A stretch of DNA of 64,000 bases, from NCBI GenBank assembly GCA_964571855.1, contig CAZNDO010000012.1, positions 1 to 64,000 of the forward strand, in the 5' to 3' direction. The notes beneath the pieces are model-generated. The model saw only the letters and a list, made by a program, of their open reading frames with translations. It ran no database searches and was not told the origin of the DNA. Source of the DNA: CAYYFX01 sp964571855 (GTDB lineage Bacteria; ARS69). This document shows, piece after piece, positions 24,704 through 34,642 of the stretch (the first letter of the stretch is position 1; each line of letters starts with the position of its first letter). The position numbers and the translations under genes were made by a program.

Positions 24704-25282
24704 ATGCGAATCGACCGTCTTCTCGCCCTGCTCTCTCTCGTCTTCGTTTCCCTACCGGGCGCCGGGCGATCCCAGGGCCCGACCTTCAACCTCACGATCA
24801 GCTACAGCTCCACCGACCCGCTCGTGACCCACGTGGTGTCCGCGGACTCGACGACGTTTCGCGTCTACCTCTGGTGCCAGTGCGCCTCGACGAACGTGAG
24901 CATGCTGGAAGCCGTGGCGGTCACCGACTTCGAGGTTGAGAGCTTCACGCCCGCGGACTCGGTGCTCAATGCCGGGACCGCGGAGCATCTCAAGCTGGCG
25001 ATCGATTGCGTGGGCGGCGGGACGCTGCTGGGCGAGTGGGTCGTCACCGACACCGGGACCCCGGGGGACGGCAGCTTCTGCCTGGCGGAGCCGGGCGTGG
25101 CGGCACCGTCCTGCCGCGTCTCGGATTGCGTGCTTCTCGGGTCCCCGGGCGGGTACGCCGCGGGCGTCGTCGGGTTCTCCGTCGGGGAATCGTCGTCCTG
25201 CGCGTTGGATCTGGGTTGTTCCGGTGGTAGCGCCGCGAGCCGGCCCCCTCAGAGGGAGGCTGGCGGCGGTGCGCGGAGGTAG
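24704..25282 (+). CDS. Secreted hypothetical protein, Cys-rich
   Basis: A 192-aa exported protein with a signal peptide (MRIDRLLALLSLVFVSLPGAG). The mature part is beta-rich with eight cysteines (CQC, DC, FC, SC, DC and a late CALDLGC), suggesting a disulfide-stabilised domain. The C-terminus is polar and low-complexity. It has no FlgD-like domain and no W-R-K-A-R tail. ATG with ACGGAGG eight bases upstream. First gene of a rightward run of four exported proteins. Function unknown. Confidence 0.6.
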   Translation: MRIDRLLALLSLVFVSLPGAGRSQGPTFNLTISYSSTDPLVTHVVSADSTTFRVYLWCQCASTNVSMLEAVAVTDFEVESFTPADSVLNAGTAEHLKLAIDCVGGGTLLGEWVVTDTGTPGDGSFCLAEPGVAAPSCRVSDCVLLGSPGGYAAGVVGFSVGESSSCALDLGCSGGSAASRPPQREAGGGARR

Positions 25283-25306
25283 TCGGTCCGGAAGGAGGTG
25301 CGGATC

Positions 25307-28300
25307 ATGGAGTGCGCACCGAACGGCAAGTGGGCGGCTGGCGTAGTCTCTGCAGGCTTCCTGGTCGCCTCGAGTTCGCCAGCGATGGCAGCGTTCGTGG
25401 ATTCCCCGGACGTCCAGGTGTTCGTGCCGGGGATCGGGACGCAGCACGAGGCCATCGAGACGGCGGTGGCCGTGCATCCGGAGCAGGACGCGACCATCCT
25501 TGCGGCCTGCATGATCGCCCTGGGGACCAACGCGTACGATGTGGCGGCGTTCGTGTCCACCGACGCGGGGAACTCCTGGAGTACGACACCGTCCGTGTCG
25601 CCCGAGGGCCAGGGAGCCCCCGGCGACGACTACGCCGACCCCGTAGTGGCCTGGGTCCGGACCGGCCCCGAGTGGACCGCCCTGGTCGGGTTCCTTGCAG
25701 AGAAGGTTGCCAACATCGGACGTCACCTGAAGATCGCCCGCTCGACAGACCTGGGCGCGACCTGGGTCTCTTCGACTGTGACCTATCGCGCAGCCGGGAA
25801 CGGACTCGACAAGCCTTGGATGGCTGCCACTCATGACGGTACTGGCCACGTCCACATGGCGTACGTGGCCTATGACCCTGCGCCCGACTCGCTGAAGATC
25901 GAAGTGGTCCGGTCCCCGGATGCGGGCACCACATGGTCACTTCCCGCGCTTGTCGGCACCGGTGTTCCCGGCGGTCATCACCTGCCGAGGATGGCGGTCG
26001 GGCCGGACTCCGAGGTGTACGTGGCATTCGCGACGTTCGATGGCACCGGGACGGCAGGTGGGGAGAAGGGATACGGGCTCGTCAAGTCCACGGATGCGGG
26101 GCAGACGTGGTCGAACCCGGGCGCGCCCGGGGTTCAGGGCGTTCAGGGGATCTTCGGTGTGGGGCCACCCTTCCATTTCAGGCACAACTCGCAGCCGGCA
26201 CTGACTATCTGCAGGAGTATCGGTCCGAACCGAGGAGACGTGTACCTCGGTTGGACCAACCTGGATGCCGAAGGTGAACCGGGTTTCGGTGACGACAGGC
26301 CGACCCTGTACGTGGTGCGGTCGACGGACGGAGGTGCCTCATTCGGGTCTTGGCAGCCGATCGGGGGCGGCGCGCGGCCGACGCAGTGGGGCATCGACAT
26401 GGTGTGTCACCCCACCAACGGGGCGCTCGCCGCGGTGTGGTACGACCACGACCCAGGTGCTGTATCGGATGTGGGCGACGACGACCTTGCGTGCTGGACG
26501 AGCTTCTCCACCGACGCCGGAGCGACGTGGCAGTCGATGCAGGCCGGGGACCTGAGCGCCGGCCTTGATGCGTACGCTGGCCAAGTGAACTTCATGGGGG
26601 ACTACATCGGGATCGACGCCTCTGGCTGGCGGGTCGTCCCGTTCTGGATGGATGCACGCAGCGGGACGAATCAGGTCTACATGTCGCCGTTCATCTTCCC
26701 GGACTGGTCGGAAATCGTGACGCTGAACTGGGACTTCCTGGTGGGGACCGGCCAGGTCCTGGAGATCGCTCCGGGCACGATCGTCCGGGCCGTCGGTTTC
26801 ACGGACCTCCACAACGTCGGGAGATTCCCGGATCTCGTCGAGGTGGTCGTGGACGGGGAGACCCGGATCAACGGCAACTACGGGTCACCCGTCACCTTCA
26901 CCTCTACGGTTCCGACGGCCGGGAGCCACGGCGGGCTGCTGTTCCGGGACACCGCGGACATGAGCACGAGCGATGTGTACTACGCGGACTTCGAGTACCC
27001 GGTGTACGGGATCGAGGTGGACTCGCTGGGCGGGACGATCTACGGCTGCCGGTTCACGAAGACGGAGACGGGGGACATCCGTGTCACGCGAGACACTCGG
27101 ATCACGGAGAACGCCACGTGGCGACTCGACCCGCCGACCCACCTGCTGTTCGCGACGCGGGCGAACGACCAGACGCCGCCCGGGCACAGCTTCGGGGGCG
27201 ACGGGGATGGGGTGGAGGCGAAGGTCGCTGGGGCGTTCGTCGCCTCGGCGCCCGCGGGATCGGACTCGGTGTGGATCGTGCCGGAGCTGACAGGGGGCGC
27301 GACGCTGACGGACATGGACTTCCAGGGGCTGACGCTCTCGAGCTTCTTCGGGCTGGGTCAGTTGGACCTCAACGGGGTCGTGATCCGCGGGGCCGAGAAT
27401 CCGGTGGTCGTGGAGTTCGGCACGTCGGCGATCGTGCGGAACTCGACGATCGAGTGGTACCAGAACAACGGGATCGTGGACTACGGGGTCGGCGCGGAGA
27501 TCCGGTACTGCGTGATCGACGGATTGGAGGCAGGGGAAACGCAGAACACCGGCCCGGGCACGGGGGTCCTGCTGAACCGGTCGACGGGGTTCGTCCTGAG
27601 CAACGTGATCGGCTGGCACCGGAACTCGGCGATCGACGTGGCCTTCACCGAGACGGACTGCGAGTACCCGATCCAGCCGGACACCCTTCGGGTTATCGCG
27701 AACACCTTGACCGGGGAAGGCGCCGAGAGCCAGTCCCACACGACTGGGTCGGGGGTCGCCGTGACCTGGGGGTGCAATCACCGTCACGTCCGGATCGAGG
27801 ACAACACAATCACCGCGTGGCCGGAGGTCGGAGTCGATCTAGTCCAGTGCGCGGACACGCGTTTGACCTGCAACGCGGTCAACGACAACCGCATCGGGGT
27901 GCGACACGAGCGCAGCATCGCTCAACCGGGCGGCAAGAACCACCTCAAGTGGAACACCGTGCATGGGAGCGTCGAACGCAACGTCCTGGTGCTCGAGTCG
28001 CAGTACATCGCCTTGGGAGACGCACCCAAGTCAACCGGCAACGACCTACGATCGGCGACCAACGCATCCAATCTCAAGAAGCTGCCGATCGGCAGTCCCG
28101 ATCTCGATGCCCGGTACACGTACTGGCGCGACGCCGCGGGCTCGCTGCTCACGGCCGACCTCGCCATTCGCGCCACCTTCGATCCGAGCGGCGGAGTGGC
28201 GACGGTCGACATCACCGGCTACGGCGTGATCGAGCCGCCCGAGCTGTGCGGCCCTGGACAGGCCGATCCGGTGGTGGAGACGTCGCTGGAGGGTGACGGG

Positions 28301-28636
28301 GACGCTTCTCGAGACCCGCCGGCGAGCGCATCGCCCGGAGCGGCGACGCCCTCCCGCACGGAGCTTCTCGAGGTCCGCTCCGGGGCCGAGGCGGGGCCAC
28401 TGACGATTCGGTTGGCGATCGCCGGCTCCGCTGTTGAAGGGGTCGAGCTGAGCGTCTTCGACGTCACCGGCCGGCGGGTCCGATCGCTGATCCGCGGGCG
28501 ACTGCCGGGTGGATATCACGAGGTGGTCTGGGACCGGACGAACGACTCGGGTGCCCGGTGTGTTGCGGGAGTCTACTTCCTGCGGATGACAGCCTCCCCG
28601 TACGACGGTGTGCGGAAGGTGGTGCTGATTCGATGA
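25307..28636 (+). CDS. Secreted sialidase-like propeller plus beta-helix with FlgD-like C-terminal domain
   Basis: A 1109-aa exported protein. After the signal peptide come about 440 residues with six Asp-box motifs (STDAGNSW, STDLGATW, SPDAGTTW, STDAGQTW, STDGGASF, STDAGATW), a sialidase-like propeller. Residues about 480-1000 look like a right-handed parallel beta-helix (VYYADFEYPVYGIEVDSLGGTIYGC, NSTIEWYQNNGIVDYG). The FlgD-like Ig domain follows (VTGRRVRSL, GVYFLRM), ending VRKVVLIR. ATG 25307 is chosen because GAAGGAGG lies eight bases upstream; an in-frame GTG nine bases earlier overlaps that site. Its stop overlaps the next start (ATGA). Confidence 0.8.
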   Translation: MECAPNGKWAAGVVSAGFLVASSSPAMAAFVDSPDVQVFVPGIGTQHEAIETAVAVHPEQDATILAACMIALGTNAYDVAAFVSTDAGNSWSTTPSVSPEGQGAPGDDYADPVVAWVRTGPEWTALVGFLAEKVANIGRHLKIARSTDLGATWVSSTVTYRAAGNGLDKPWMAATHDGTGHVHMAYVAYDPAPDSLKIEVVRSPDAGTTWSLPALVGTGVPGGHHLPRMAVGPDSEVYVAFATFDGTGTAGGEKGYGLVKSTDAGQTWSNPGAPGVQGVQGIFGVGPPFHFRHNSQPALTICRSIGPNRGDVYLGWTNLDAEGEPGFGDDRPTLYVVRSTDGGASFGSWQPIGGGARPTQWGIDMVCHPTNGALAAVWYDHDPGAVSDVGDDDLACWTSFSTDAGATWQSMQAGDLSAGLDAYAGQVNFMGDYIGIDASGWRVVPFWMDARSGTNQVYMSPFIFPDWSEIVTLNWDFLVGTGQVLEIAPGTIVRAVGFTDLHNVGRFPDLVEVVVDGETRINGNYGSPVTFTSTVPTAGSHGGLLFRDTADMSTSDVYYADFEYPVYGIEVDSLGGTIYGCRFTKTETGDIRVTRDTRITENATWRLDPPTHLLFATRANDQTPPGHSFGGDGDGVEAKVAGAFVASAPAGSDSVWIVPELTGGATLTDMDFQGLTLSSFFGLGQLDLNGVVIRGAENPVVVEFGTSAIVRNSTIEWYQNNGIVDYGVGAEIRYCVIDGLEAGETQNTGPGTGVLLNRSTGFVLSNVIGWHRNSAIDVAFTETDCEYPIQPDTLRVIANTLTGEGAESQSHTTGSGVAVTWGCNHRHVRIEDNTITAWPEVGVDLVQCADTRLTCNAVNDNRIGVRHERSIAQPGGKNHLKWNTVHGSVERNVLVLESQYIALGDAPKSTGNDLRSATNASNLKKLPIGSPDLDARYTYWRDAAGSLLTADLAIRATFDPSGGVATVDITGYGVIEPPELCGPGQADPVVETSLEGDGDASRDPPASASPGAATPSRTELLEVRSGAEAGPLTIRLAIAGSAVEGVELSVFDVTGRRVRSLIRGRLPGGYHEVVWDRTNDSGARCVAGVYFLRMTASPYDGVRKVVLIR

Positions 28637-29931
28637 AGGCGGAATGGGCGACCGTAAGTCTCGCGTCAGGCTTCCTCCTGGCGTCCTCGGCGGGCGCCGC
28701 CGTGATACGCGTGCCGGACGATGCGCCGAGCGTGCTCGCGGCCGTCGACGCAGCGGTGCTGGGGGATTCCGTGCTTGTCGGGGCGGGTACCTGGACCGAG
28801 CACGACACGCGGGTCGTACCATTCGCCGGGGGACTGAGTACGATCACGTCGGGCGCCTTCGTTCGGGAGGGCATCTCGATCATCGGAACGTCGGGTCCCG
28901 CGCAGACCGTCCTGGTCGGCTCCGCTAGTGCTGCGATCTCGCGAAACGCGATTACGGTCACGAACGGAGCGACAGGCTCCGTCTTGATCGAGGGGCTGAC
29001 ACTTACGGGTCCTGAGTCCGCGCTCGAGGTTGGCGAGGGATCAGATGTCGCCGTGCGGAACTGCCGTCTCGTGAATACCGGGTTGGGCGTTCGGATCACC
29101 GACTCTCCGGTCCTGATCGAGGACTGCCTGATTCAGGGGAACAGTGGGATCGCGCCCAACGTGCAGGCGTCAGGAGTCGACGCCATCTCTTCGGATCTTC
29201 GGATCGTGCGGACGGAGTTCTCGGAGAACACCGGTCGACCGTGCCTGGATGTCTCGGGCTTTCCTCCCACGACGTCACGCTTGGTCATTCAGGACTGTTC
29301 GTTCCGCGAGAACCGCGTTGGGGGCGGTACCGTCCGAGAGGCGTCAATCCTGACCGTGGAGCGGAACGCCTTCATTCGCAACGCGTTCGACAGTGGCGGC
29401 AGCGGGGGGATCCAGACCGTCGAGTGCAGCGGCGCTGTCCGGTTCAACGTGTTCGCCTGGGACAGCGTCCGCGTGTTCGGCAACTGCGGCGGGATCAACC
29501 TCTACAACAGCTCCCTGGATGTGGCGGGTAACACCTTCTTCGGGTGTCATATGACCCTTCCTGACGGGGCCGCTGCGGTCGCTGTCTTCAGCGATCTCCC
29601 CATGACGTTCCGGAACAACCTCGTCGTGGGCTGCACCGGCACGCCGGCCGTTCGGAACTACGGTCCCGTCCCTCCCACGGTCTCCTGCAACGTGTACTGG
29701 GACAACGAGGTGTTCAACCCGAGCGTTTGGCCGGTATCCGCTACCGACCTCTTCGTGGACCCGCGGCTTTGCGATCCCGCCGCGGAGGACTTCACCCTGC
29801 GGGCCACCTCGCCCTGCGCCGCGGAGAACCATCCCACCTGCGGGCAAGTCGGTGCGTTCGGCGTGGGCTGCGACACCGTGGGCGTGGATCCCACGACGTG
29901 GTCGCGGATCAAGGCGGCATTCCGGAACTGA
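28633..29931 (+). CDS. Secreted right-handed beta-helix protein with W-R-K-A-R tail
   Basis: A 432-aa exported protein: signal peptide to about residue 23 (LLASSAGA), then pectate-lyase-like beta-helix coils (IEGLTLTG, VRNCRLVNT, IEDCLIQGN, IQDCSFRENR, VERNAFIRN). The end, CGQVGAFGVGCD then TTWSRIKAAFRN, closely resembles the ends of the two beta-helix proteins at 58100-59320 and 59402-60565 (CDIGVEAVSWGRLKALYR). It lacks an FlgD-like domain, so this tail may be its own export or anchoring signal. No catalytic residues of a polysaccharide lyase were recognised. Translationally coupled to the upstream gene. Confidence 0.8.
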   Translation: MKAEWATVSLASGFLLASSAGAAVIRVPDDAPSVLAAVDAAVLGDSVLVGAGTWTEHDTRVVPFAGGLSTITSGAFVREGISIIGTSGPAQTVLVGSASAAISRNAITVTNGATGSVLIEGLTLTGPESALEVGEGSDVAVRNCRLVNTGLGVRITDSPVLIEDCLIQGNSGIAPNVQASGVDAISSDLRIVRTEFSENTGRPCLDVSGFPPTTSRLVIQDCSFRENRVGGGTVREASILTVERNAFIRNAFDSGGSGGIQTVECSGAVRFNVFAWDSVRVFGNCGGINLYNSSLDVAGNTFFGCHMTLPDGAAAVAVFSDLPMTFRNNLVVGCTGTPAVRNYGPVPPTVSCNVYWDNEVFNPSVWPVSATDLFVDPRLCDPAAEDFTLRATSPCAAENHPTCGQVGAFGVGCDTVGVDPTTWSRIKAAFRN

Positions 29932-29947
29932 TCCCGGGAGGTGAGCC

Positions 29948-30529
29948 ATGAACCGAGCGTCCTTCCTTGGCACCGGCCTCTTCCTGTTCCTGCTCGCGGT
30001 GGGACCCGCGGCCGCCGATCGGGCCGAACTCCCGCTGGGCACGGCCACGATCATCTCCAGCGAAGCCGGCGCGGCACGGGTCCTGTTTCGCGCTCCCGAC
30101 CTTGCTGCGCTGGGCGACCCCCTCATCTTCTCGGCACACCTGGAGTTCACGCTGCCTCGGGCCGCGACGGGGCCGGAGACCTACGTGCAGGTGAACGCGA
30201 TCACCCGGGACTGGGCAACGGGCTCGGTGAGCTGGACGTCGCCGTGGACGCGCGCGGGCGGGGACCGGGACGACACGTACTTCCGGAGTGGCCAGGTGGA
30301 TGCGGAGGCGACGGCGCTTCGCCTGGACGTGACCTCGCTGGTGCGGGCCATGGTGGAAGGCGAGATCGAGTCGTACGGGTTCATGCTGTCCGTGCCGTAC
30401 GGCGTCGGCGAGGGGTTCCGCGCGGCGGAGCTGAGCCGGCTGGGGACTCTCAGCGCCGGGCGGCTGGTGGTGGAACACCGTCAGTTCCGAGCCCCCAAGG
30501 CGGTTCGCGAGAGGGCCGGTCGCGGGTAG
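29948..30529 (+). CDS. Secreted DNRLRE-like protein
   Basis: A 193-aa exported protein: signal peptide (MNRASFLGTGLFLFLLAVGPAAA) and a single beta-sandwich-like region with features of the DNRLRE family (VQVNAITRDWATGSVSWTSPW ... LRLDVTSLVRAMVEGEIESYGFML). Such domains occur in cell-surface proteins, often repeated; here there is only one. GGGAGG precedes the ATG. It ends the rightward block of exported proteins; the next gene converges 26 bases away. Confidence 0.65.
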   Translation: MNRASFLGTGLFLFLLAVGPAAADRAELPLGTATIISSEAGAARVLFRAPDLAALGDPLIFSAHLEFTLPRAATGPETYVQVNAITRDWATGSVSWTSPWTRAGGDRDDTYFRSGQVDAEATALRLDVTSLVRAMVEGEIESYGFMLSVPYGVGEGFRAAELSRLGTLSAGRLVVEHRQFRAPKAVRERAGRG

Positions 30530-30555
30530 CGCGAAATCCCTTTGCCCGGCCCGCT

Positions 30556-32262
30556 CTACTGCTCCGACGTCCGCGCCGCGATGCGCCAGCCGTCGGCCAT
30601 GCGCTGCAGCGTCAGCGTGGTGGTGGCCTGGGTGGACTGACGGCCGATGCCGCTGAGGTCGAACTCGATGCTTTCCAGGAAGCGGACGGTGGCGGTCGTG
30701 GCGCCCACGCGGGCCTTCACGTTCGCGATGGACAGCGAGAGGTAGCCGAGCTCCGCGTACGACTTGCGCAGCGCCGCCACCTTCGGCTCGTCCAGACCCA
30801 CCCACAGGACGCGGTAGGCGTCCGCGTCCAGCGACTCCTGCGCGGCGCGGTAGCGCTCCAGCAGGTCCTTGATCGCGAGCTGGTCGTCCACCGTGCGGAT
30901 CCACTTCACGGTCTGCTCGTCGTCCGGCGTGAGCCCGGCCAGCTCGGGCAGCAGCCGCGACGCCTCCGGCCACGACTCCGCGGCCACCGCCGCGCCGATG
31001 TCCGCCTGCAGCGCCGCGATCCGCTCCGCGCGCTCCTGCGCCGCCCGGTCGCGGGCGTCCATCGCGTCGAACGCCGCGCGCGTCACCGGCGCGGTCAGCC
31101 CGAACCCGCCCGCGTCCGCCAGCATCGGCTCCGCGCGGTAGTCGATCACCGCGCGCGCCTCCAGCACGCGCGCCGGGGGCGCGGCCTGCGGCAGCACGTT
31201 GCGCACGCCGCCCGGCCACAGCAGCACGCCGCCGGCCGCCGCCACCGCCAGCCCGCCGGCCACCCAGCCGCCGCGCTTCGGCTTCGCGGCCGGCACGCGC
31301 CGGGTCGTGGGCCGCGGGGTCGGCTCGCCGCGTCCCTTCACGGCGGCGTCGCGCACGGACGCCGGCGCCACCTTCCGCGTGGACGGCTCCCGCACGCCCA
31401 GCCGCACCGCCACCTCGTTCATCGTCTTCGGGCGCAGCTCCGGGTCCTTCGCCAGGCACGCGACCACCGTCTCCTCCCACTCCTGCGGGATGGGCGGCTC
31501 GTCGATGTCCAGCTCCGCGCGGCGGCGGTTCATGGTGGGCGCGGTCTCGTGCCCGATCTGCATCACGAGGTCGCCGCGGTAGAACGGCGGCTTGCTCGTG
31601 AGCAGGGCGTAGATGGTGGCGCCCATGCTGTAGATGTCGTCGGTGGGGCGCGGGCGCTGGCCGGCGAGCTGCTGCGGGCTCATGTACGGCGGCGTGCCCG
31701 CCACCGCGAACTGCCCGGTGTGCTGGTAGCGCGTCTCCGCCACGCTCTTCGCGATGCCGAAGTCCAGCACCTTCGCCGTGCCGAAGCGGTCCACGATGAA
31801 GTTGGACGGCTTGAGGTCGTGGTGGATGACGGCCTTCTTGCCGCCCTTCTCGGAGTGGGCGTAGTCCAGCGCGTCACACAGGTCGGCGATCCACGCGGCG
31901 ATGTCCCGCGGGTTGAAGCAGCCGTTGGGGCGCTGTGCGGCGAGCGTGCCCGTGGTGGCGCCGTCCACGAACTCCATGGCGAGACCCACGATGGGCCCGT
32001 CCTGCACGAAGTCGTATGTCTGTACGATGTGCGGGTGCGTCAGCTCGCGCGAGCGGAGGGTCTCGCGCTTCAGCTCCTCCACCGCGGCCGGGTCGTCCGC
32101 GATGGCGTTGTGCAGCACCTTGAGCGCCACGTCCTTGCCGAGCAGGCGGTCGTGCGCCTTCCACACCACGGCGAAGCCGCCGCGCGCCACGCGCTCGCGG
32201 ATCTCGAAGCGTCCGAGCACGACGGTGCCCGGGCGGATCTCGGTGAATCCGTCGTCCGTCAC
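30556..32262 (-). CDS. Transmembrane Ser/Thr protein kinase with extracellular NTF2-like domain
   Basis: A 568-aa receptor-type Hanks kinase. Kinase domain about 19-285: ARGGFAVV glycine loop, Lys48 in VALKVL, catalytic H147-H148-D149-L-K-P-x-N (HHD rather than HRD) and DFG at 167-169. A basic linker is followed by a transmembrane segment (WVAGGLAVAAAGGVLLWPG). The outer part has a coiled region and ends in a fold resembling NTF2/SnoaL (LLERYRAAQESLDADAYRVLW...DGWRIAAR), possibly a ligand sensor. GTG start with GGGAGG eight bases upstream; an open frame further upstream lacks a site and conserved sequence. Substrates unknown. Confidence 0.87.
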   Translation of the reverse strand: MTDDGFTEIRPGTVVLGRFEIRERVARGGFAVVWKAHDRLLGKDVALKVLHNAIADDPAAVEELKRETLRSRELTHPHIVQTYDFVQDGPIVGLAMEFVDGATTGTLAAQRPNGCFNPRDIAAWIADLCDALDYAHSEKGGKKAVIHHDLKPSNFIVDRFGTAKVLDFGIAKSVAETRYQHTGQFAVAGTPPYMSPQQLAGQRPRPTDDIYSMGATIYALLTSKPPFYRGDLVMQIGHETAPTMNRRRAELDIDEPPIPQEWEETVVACLAKDPELRPKTMNEVAVRLGVREPSTRKVAPASVRDAAVKGRGEPTPRPTTRRVPAAKPKRGGWVAGGLAVAAAGGVLLWPGGVRNVLPQAAPPARVLEARAVIDYRAEPMLADAGGFGLTAPVTRAAFDAMDARDRAAQERAERIAALQADIGAAVAAESWPEASRLLPELAGLTPDDEQTVKWIRTVDDQLAIKDLLERYRAAQESLDADAYRVLWVGLDEPKVAALRKSYAELGYLSLSIANVKARVGATTATVRFLESIEFDLSGIGRQSTQATTTLTLQRMADGWRIAARTSEQ

Positions 32263-32398
32263 GGCCAGCCTCCCGGAACCGTCATCGACAGGAGGAGGGC
32301 GCGGCTGGATACCGGACACGAGGATCCGCGAGGGGAACCGCGGTCCTGCGCAGTTCCGGCAAGACCTGCTAGGCTCCGCGGCCGGACCGGAGGCGAAG

Positions 32399-33364
32399 AT
32401 GCGGCGACGGACGTTCCTGGGAGGCGCGGCGGCGGCCGCGGCGGCAGCGTTCGCGGGTGGCGCGGCGGGGACCGCGGCGGCGGAGCGCATGAGCGGCGGG
32501 CCGGCGGCCGCGTCGCCGAAGCGGCGGATCGCGGTCACGATCGACGACTTCGCGCTGGCGGACCACCCGGCGCTGTCCGCGGCGGCGCGGGACCGCGCCA
32601 TCCTGGACGCGCTGGACGACCAAGGCATCCGCGCGGCCGGCTTCGTGTGCGGGAAGCGCGTGGACTCGGAGGCGGGCCGCGCGGTCCTCGAGGGGTGGAG
32701 CCGGCGCGGGCATCCGCTCGCGAACCACACGTACTCGCACGCGGCCCTGTCGCGGTCGGATCCCCGGGACTTCGGCGCGGACGTGCTGCGCTGCGAGGCG
32801 ATGCTGGCGGACCTGCCCGGCTTCGCGAAGCTCTTCCGCTTCCCGTACCTGGACGAGGGCCGGACCGCGGAGCACCGCGACGCCGCGCGGACCTTCCTGC
32901 GCGAGCACGGCTACCGCAACGGCCACGTCACCGTGGACGCGAGCGACTGGTACGTGGACCAGCGCCTGCGCGCGCGGCTGGACGAGCGGCCGGATGCGGA
33001 CACAGGCGGGTACCGCGACTACTACGTGGAGCATCTGCTCGAGCGCGCGCACTACTACGAGGATCTCGCGCAGCAGGTTCTCGGCCGCGCGGTTCCGCAC
33101 ACGCTGCTCCTGCACCACAACCTGCTCAACGGCCTCTTCCTCGGCGACGTGCTGGACGCCTTCGCCGCGGACGGCTGGGAGTGGATCGACGCGACGGTTG
33201 CGTACGAGGACCCCGTGTTCGCGTCCGAGCCGGATGCGCTCCCCGCGGGGCAGAGCCTGATCTGGGCCCTGGCGAAGGCCACCGGCCGCTTCGACGACGT
33301 GCTCCGCTACCCCGGCGAGAACGACACCTACGAGAAGCCGCGCATGGACGAGCGGGGGCTGTGA
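32399..33364 (+). CDS. Polysaccharide deacetylase (NodB-like), probably exported
   Basis: A 321-aa carbohydrate esterase 4-like protein. The start MRRRTFLGGAAAAAAAAF resembles a twin-arginine signal. The NodB fold motifs are visible: TIDD (D49, D50) and H110-T-Y-S-H114 supply the metal triad, with RFPYLDEG as motif 3. It should remove N-acetyl groups from a polysaccharide in the periplasm; the substrate is unknown. Diverges from the kinase gene. The stop overlaps the next start (GTGA). Confidence 0.85.
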   Translation: MRRRTFLGGAAAAAAAAFAGGAAGTAAAERMSGGPAAASPKRRIAVTIDDFALADHPALSAAARDRAILDALDDQGIRAAGFVCGKRVDSEAGRAVLEGWSRRGHPLANHTYSHAALSRSDPRDFGADVLRCEAMLADLPGFAKLFRFPYLDEGRTAEHRDAARTFLREHGYRNGHVTVDASDWYVDQRLRARLDERPDADTGGYRDYYVEHLLERAHYYEDLAQQVLGRAVPHTLLLHHNLLNGLFLGDVLDAFAADGWEWIDATVAYEDPVFASEPDALPAGQSLIWALAKATGRFDDVLRYPGENDTYEKPRMDERGL

Positions 33365-34596
33365 GCGCCGCGGCGGGTGAGCCGGAGGACGTGGACGGCT
33401 CGGTCGAATTCGTGGTGCGGCTGGGGCGGGCGCTGCACCGGTACGGCGCGCCGTCGCACCGGCTGGAGGAGGCGCTCGTGCGGGTGAGCGAGCGGCTCGG
33501 TCTGACCGGGCAGTTCTTCGCCACGCCCACGTCGGTGTTCGCGGCGTTCGGCCCCACCGGCCGGCAGCGCATGGTGCTGGAGCGCTTCGATCCCGGCGAG
33601 GTCCACCTGGGGAAGCTCGCGGAGATCGACGACCTGCTGGAGGATACGGCGCGCCCCGGGTCGTCGCTCAAGGAGGCCGAGCGTCGGCTCGCGGGGATCG
33701 AGCCGGTGCCGCCGCCGCTCGCCCTGGCGCCGACCGCGGCGGCGCACGGGCTCGTGGCCGGGTCCGCGGCGTACTTCTTCGGCGGGTCGACCACGGATCT
33801 CGCCGTGTCGGCAGCGGTGGGCGTGATGGTCGGCGCGTTCGTGGCGTTGCTGGGGATGGCGCGCGCCACGCGGCGCCTCGTGGACCTCTCCGCGCCGGCG
33901 CTGGCCGCGCTGCTCGCGGGGCTGGCGGGCGCGCGGCTTCCCGATGCGCACCCGCACGTGATCACGCTGGCCGCGGTGCTCATCCTCCTGCCCGGGCTCA
34001 GCCTGACGACCGCCACGGTGGAGCTGGCCAGCCGGCACTACGTGGCGGGGGCGTCCCGGTTCGCGGGCACGGGCGTGGTGCTGCTCACGCTGGGGTTCGG
34101 CGCGGCGCTCGGGACGCAGCTCGCCTCGCGGGCCTTCGGTCCGCCGCTCGGCGGCGGCGGCGCGTCGCCGCTGGCGGCGTGGTTCGTGCTCCCCGCGCTC
34201 CTCGCCAGCGCCGTGGGGCTGGCGGTGTCGTTCCGCGCGAAGCGACGGGACTTCCCGTGGGTGCTGAGCAGCGGCGTGGTCACCTACTTCGCCGTGCAGG
34301 CGGGCGCGCACGTCACCGCGTCCGCCGAACTGGGCGCGCTCTTCGGCGCCTTCGTCCTCGGCCTGCTCGGCAGTCTCGTGGCGCGCGCCTTCCACCGGCC
34401 CGCGGCCATCGTGAACCTGCCGGGGTTGATCCTCCTCGTCCCCGGCAGCGTGGGCTTCCGGAGCATCGCGTCGCTCGTGCAACAGGACACGCTCTTCGGG
34501 ATCCAGACGGCGTTCTCGATGCTGCTGGTGGCGGTGGCCATCGTCACGGGGCTGCTGGTGGCGAACGCGATCCTGCCGTCGCGACGAGCGCTCTGA
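33361..34596 (+). CDS. ThrE-like threonine/serine exporter
   Basis: A 411-aa inner-membrane protein of the ThrE family. The N-terminal part (about 12-120) is the soluble domain of the family (FVVRLGRALHRYGAPSHRLEEAL; FATPTSVFAAFG). About ten hydrophobic segments follow, including LLPGLSLTTATVELASRHYVAGASRF and LPGLILLVPGSVGFRSIASLV, both characteristic. Family members export L-threonine and L-serine, but distant homologues may carry other substrates. GTG start within the deacetylase stop codon, so the two are co-translated although no functional link is obvious. Confidence 0.85.
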   Translation: MSAAAGEPEDVDGSVEFVVRLGRALHRYGAPSHRLEEALVRVSERLGLTGQFFATPTSVFAAFGPTGRQRMVLERFDPGEVHLGKLAEIDDLLEDTARPGSSLKEAERRLAGIEPVPPPLALAPTAAAHGLVAGSAAYFFGGSTTDLAVSAAVGVMVGAFVALLGMARATRRLVDLSAPALAALLAGLAGARLPDAHPHVITLAAVLILLPGLSLTTATVELASRHYVAGASRFAGTGVVLLTLGFGAALGTQLASRAFGPPLGGGGASPLAAWFVLPALLASAVGLAVSFRAKRRDFPWVLSSGVVTYFAVQAGAHVTASAELGALFGAFVLGLLGSLVARAFHRPAAIVNLPGLILLVPGSVGFRSIASLVQQDTLFGIQTAFSMLLVAVAIVTGLLVANAILPSRRAL

Positions 34597-34642
34597 GGAC
34601 CGAACCTGTTCATCGCCCGGAGTCCGGGCTAGGATCCCGACC

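Noticed and set aside
29941..33360. Long open frame leading into the ThrE-like gene
   Set aside because: It runs opposite the kinase gene and through the deacetylase gene out of frame; the ThrE family starts at the GTG at 33361.
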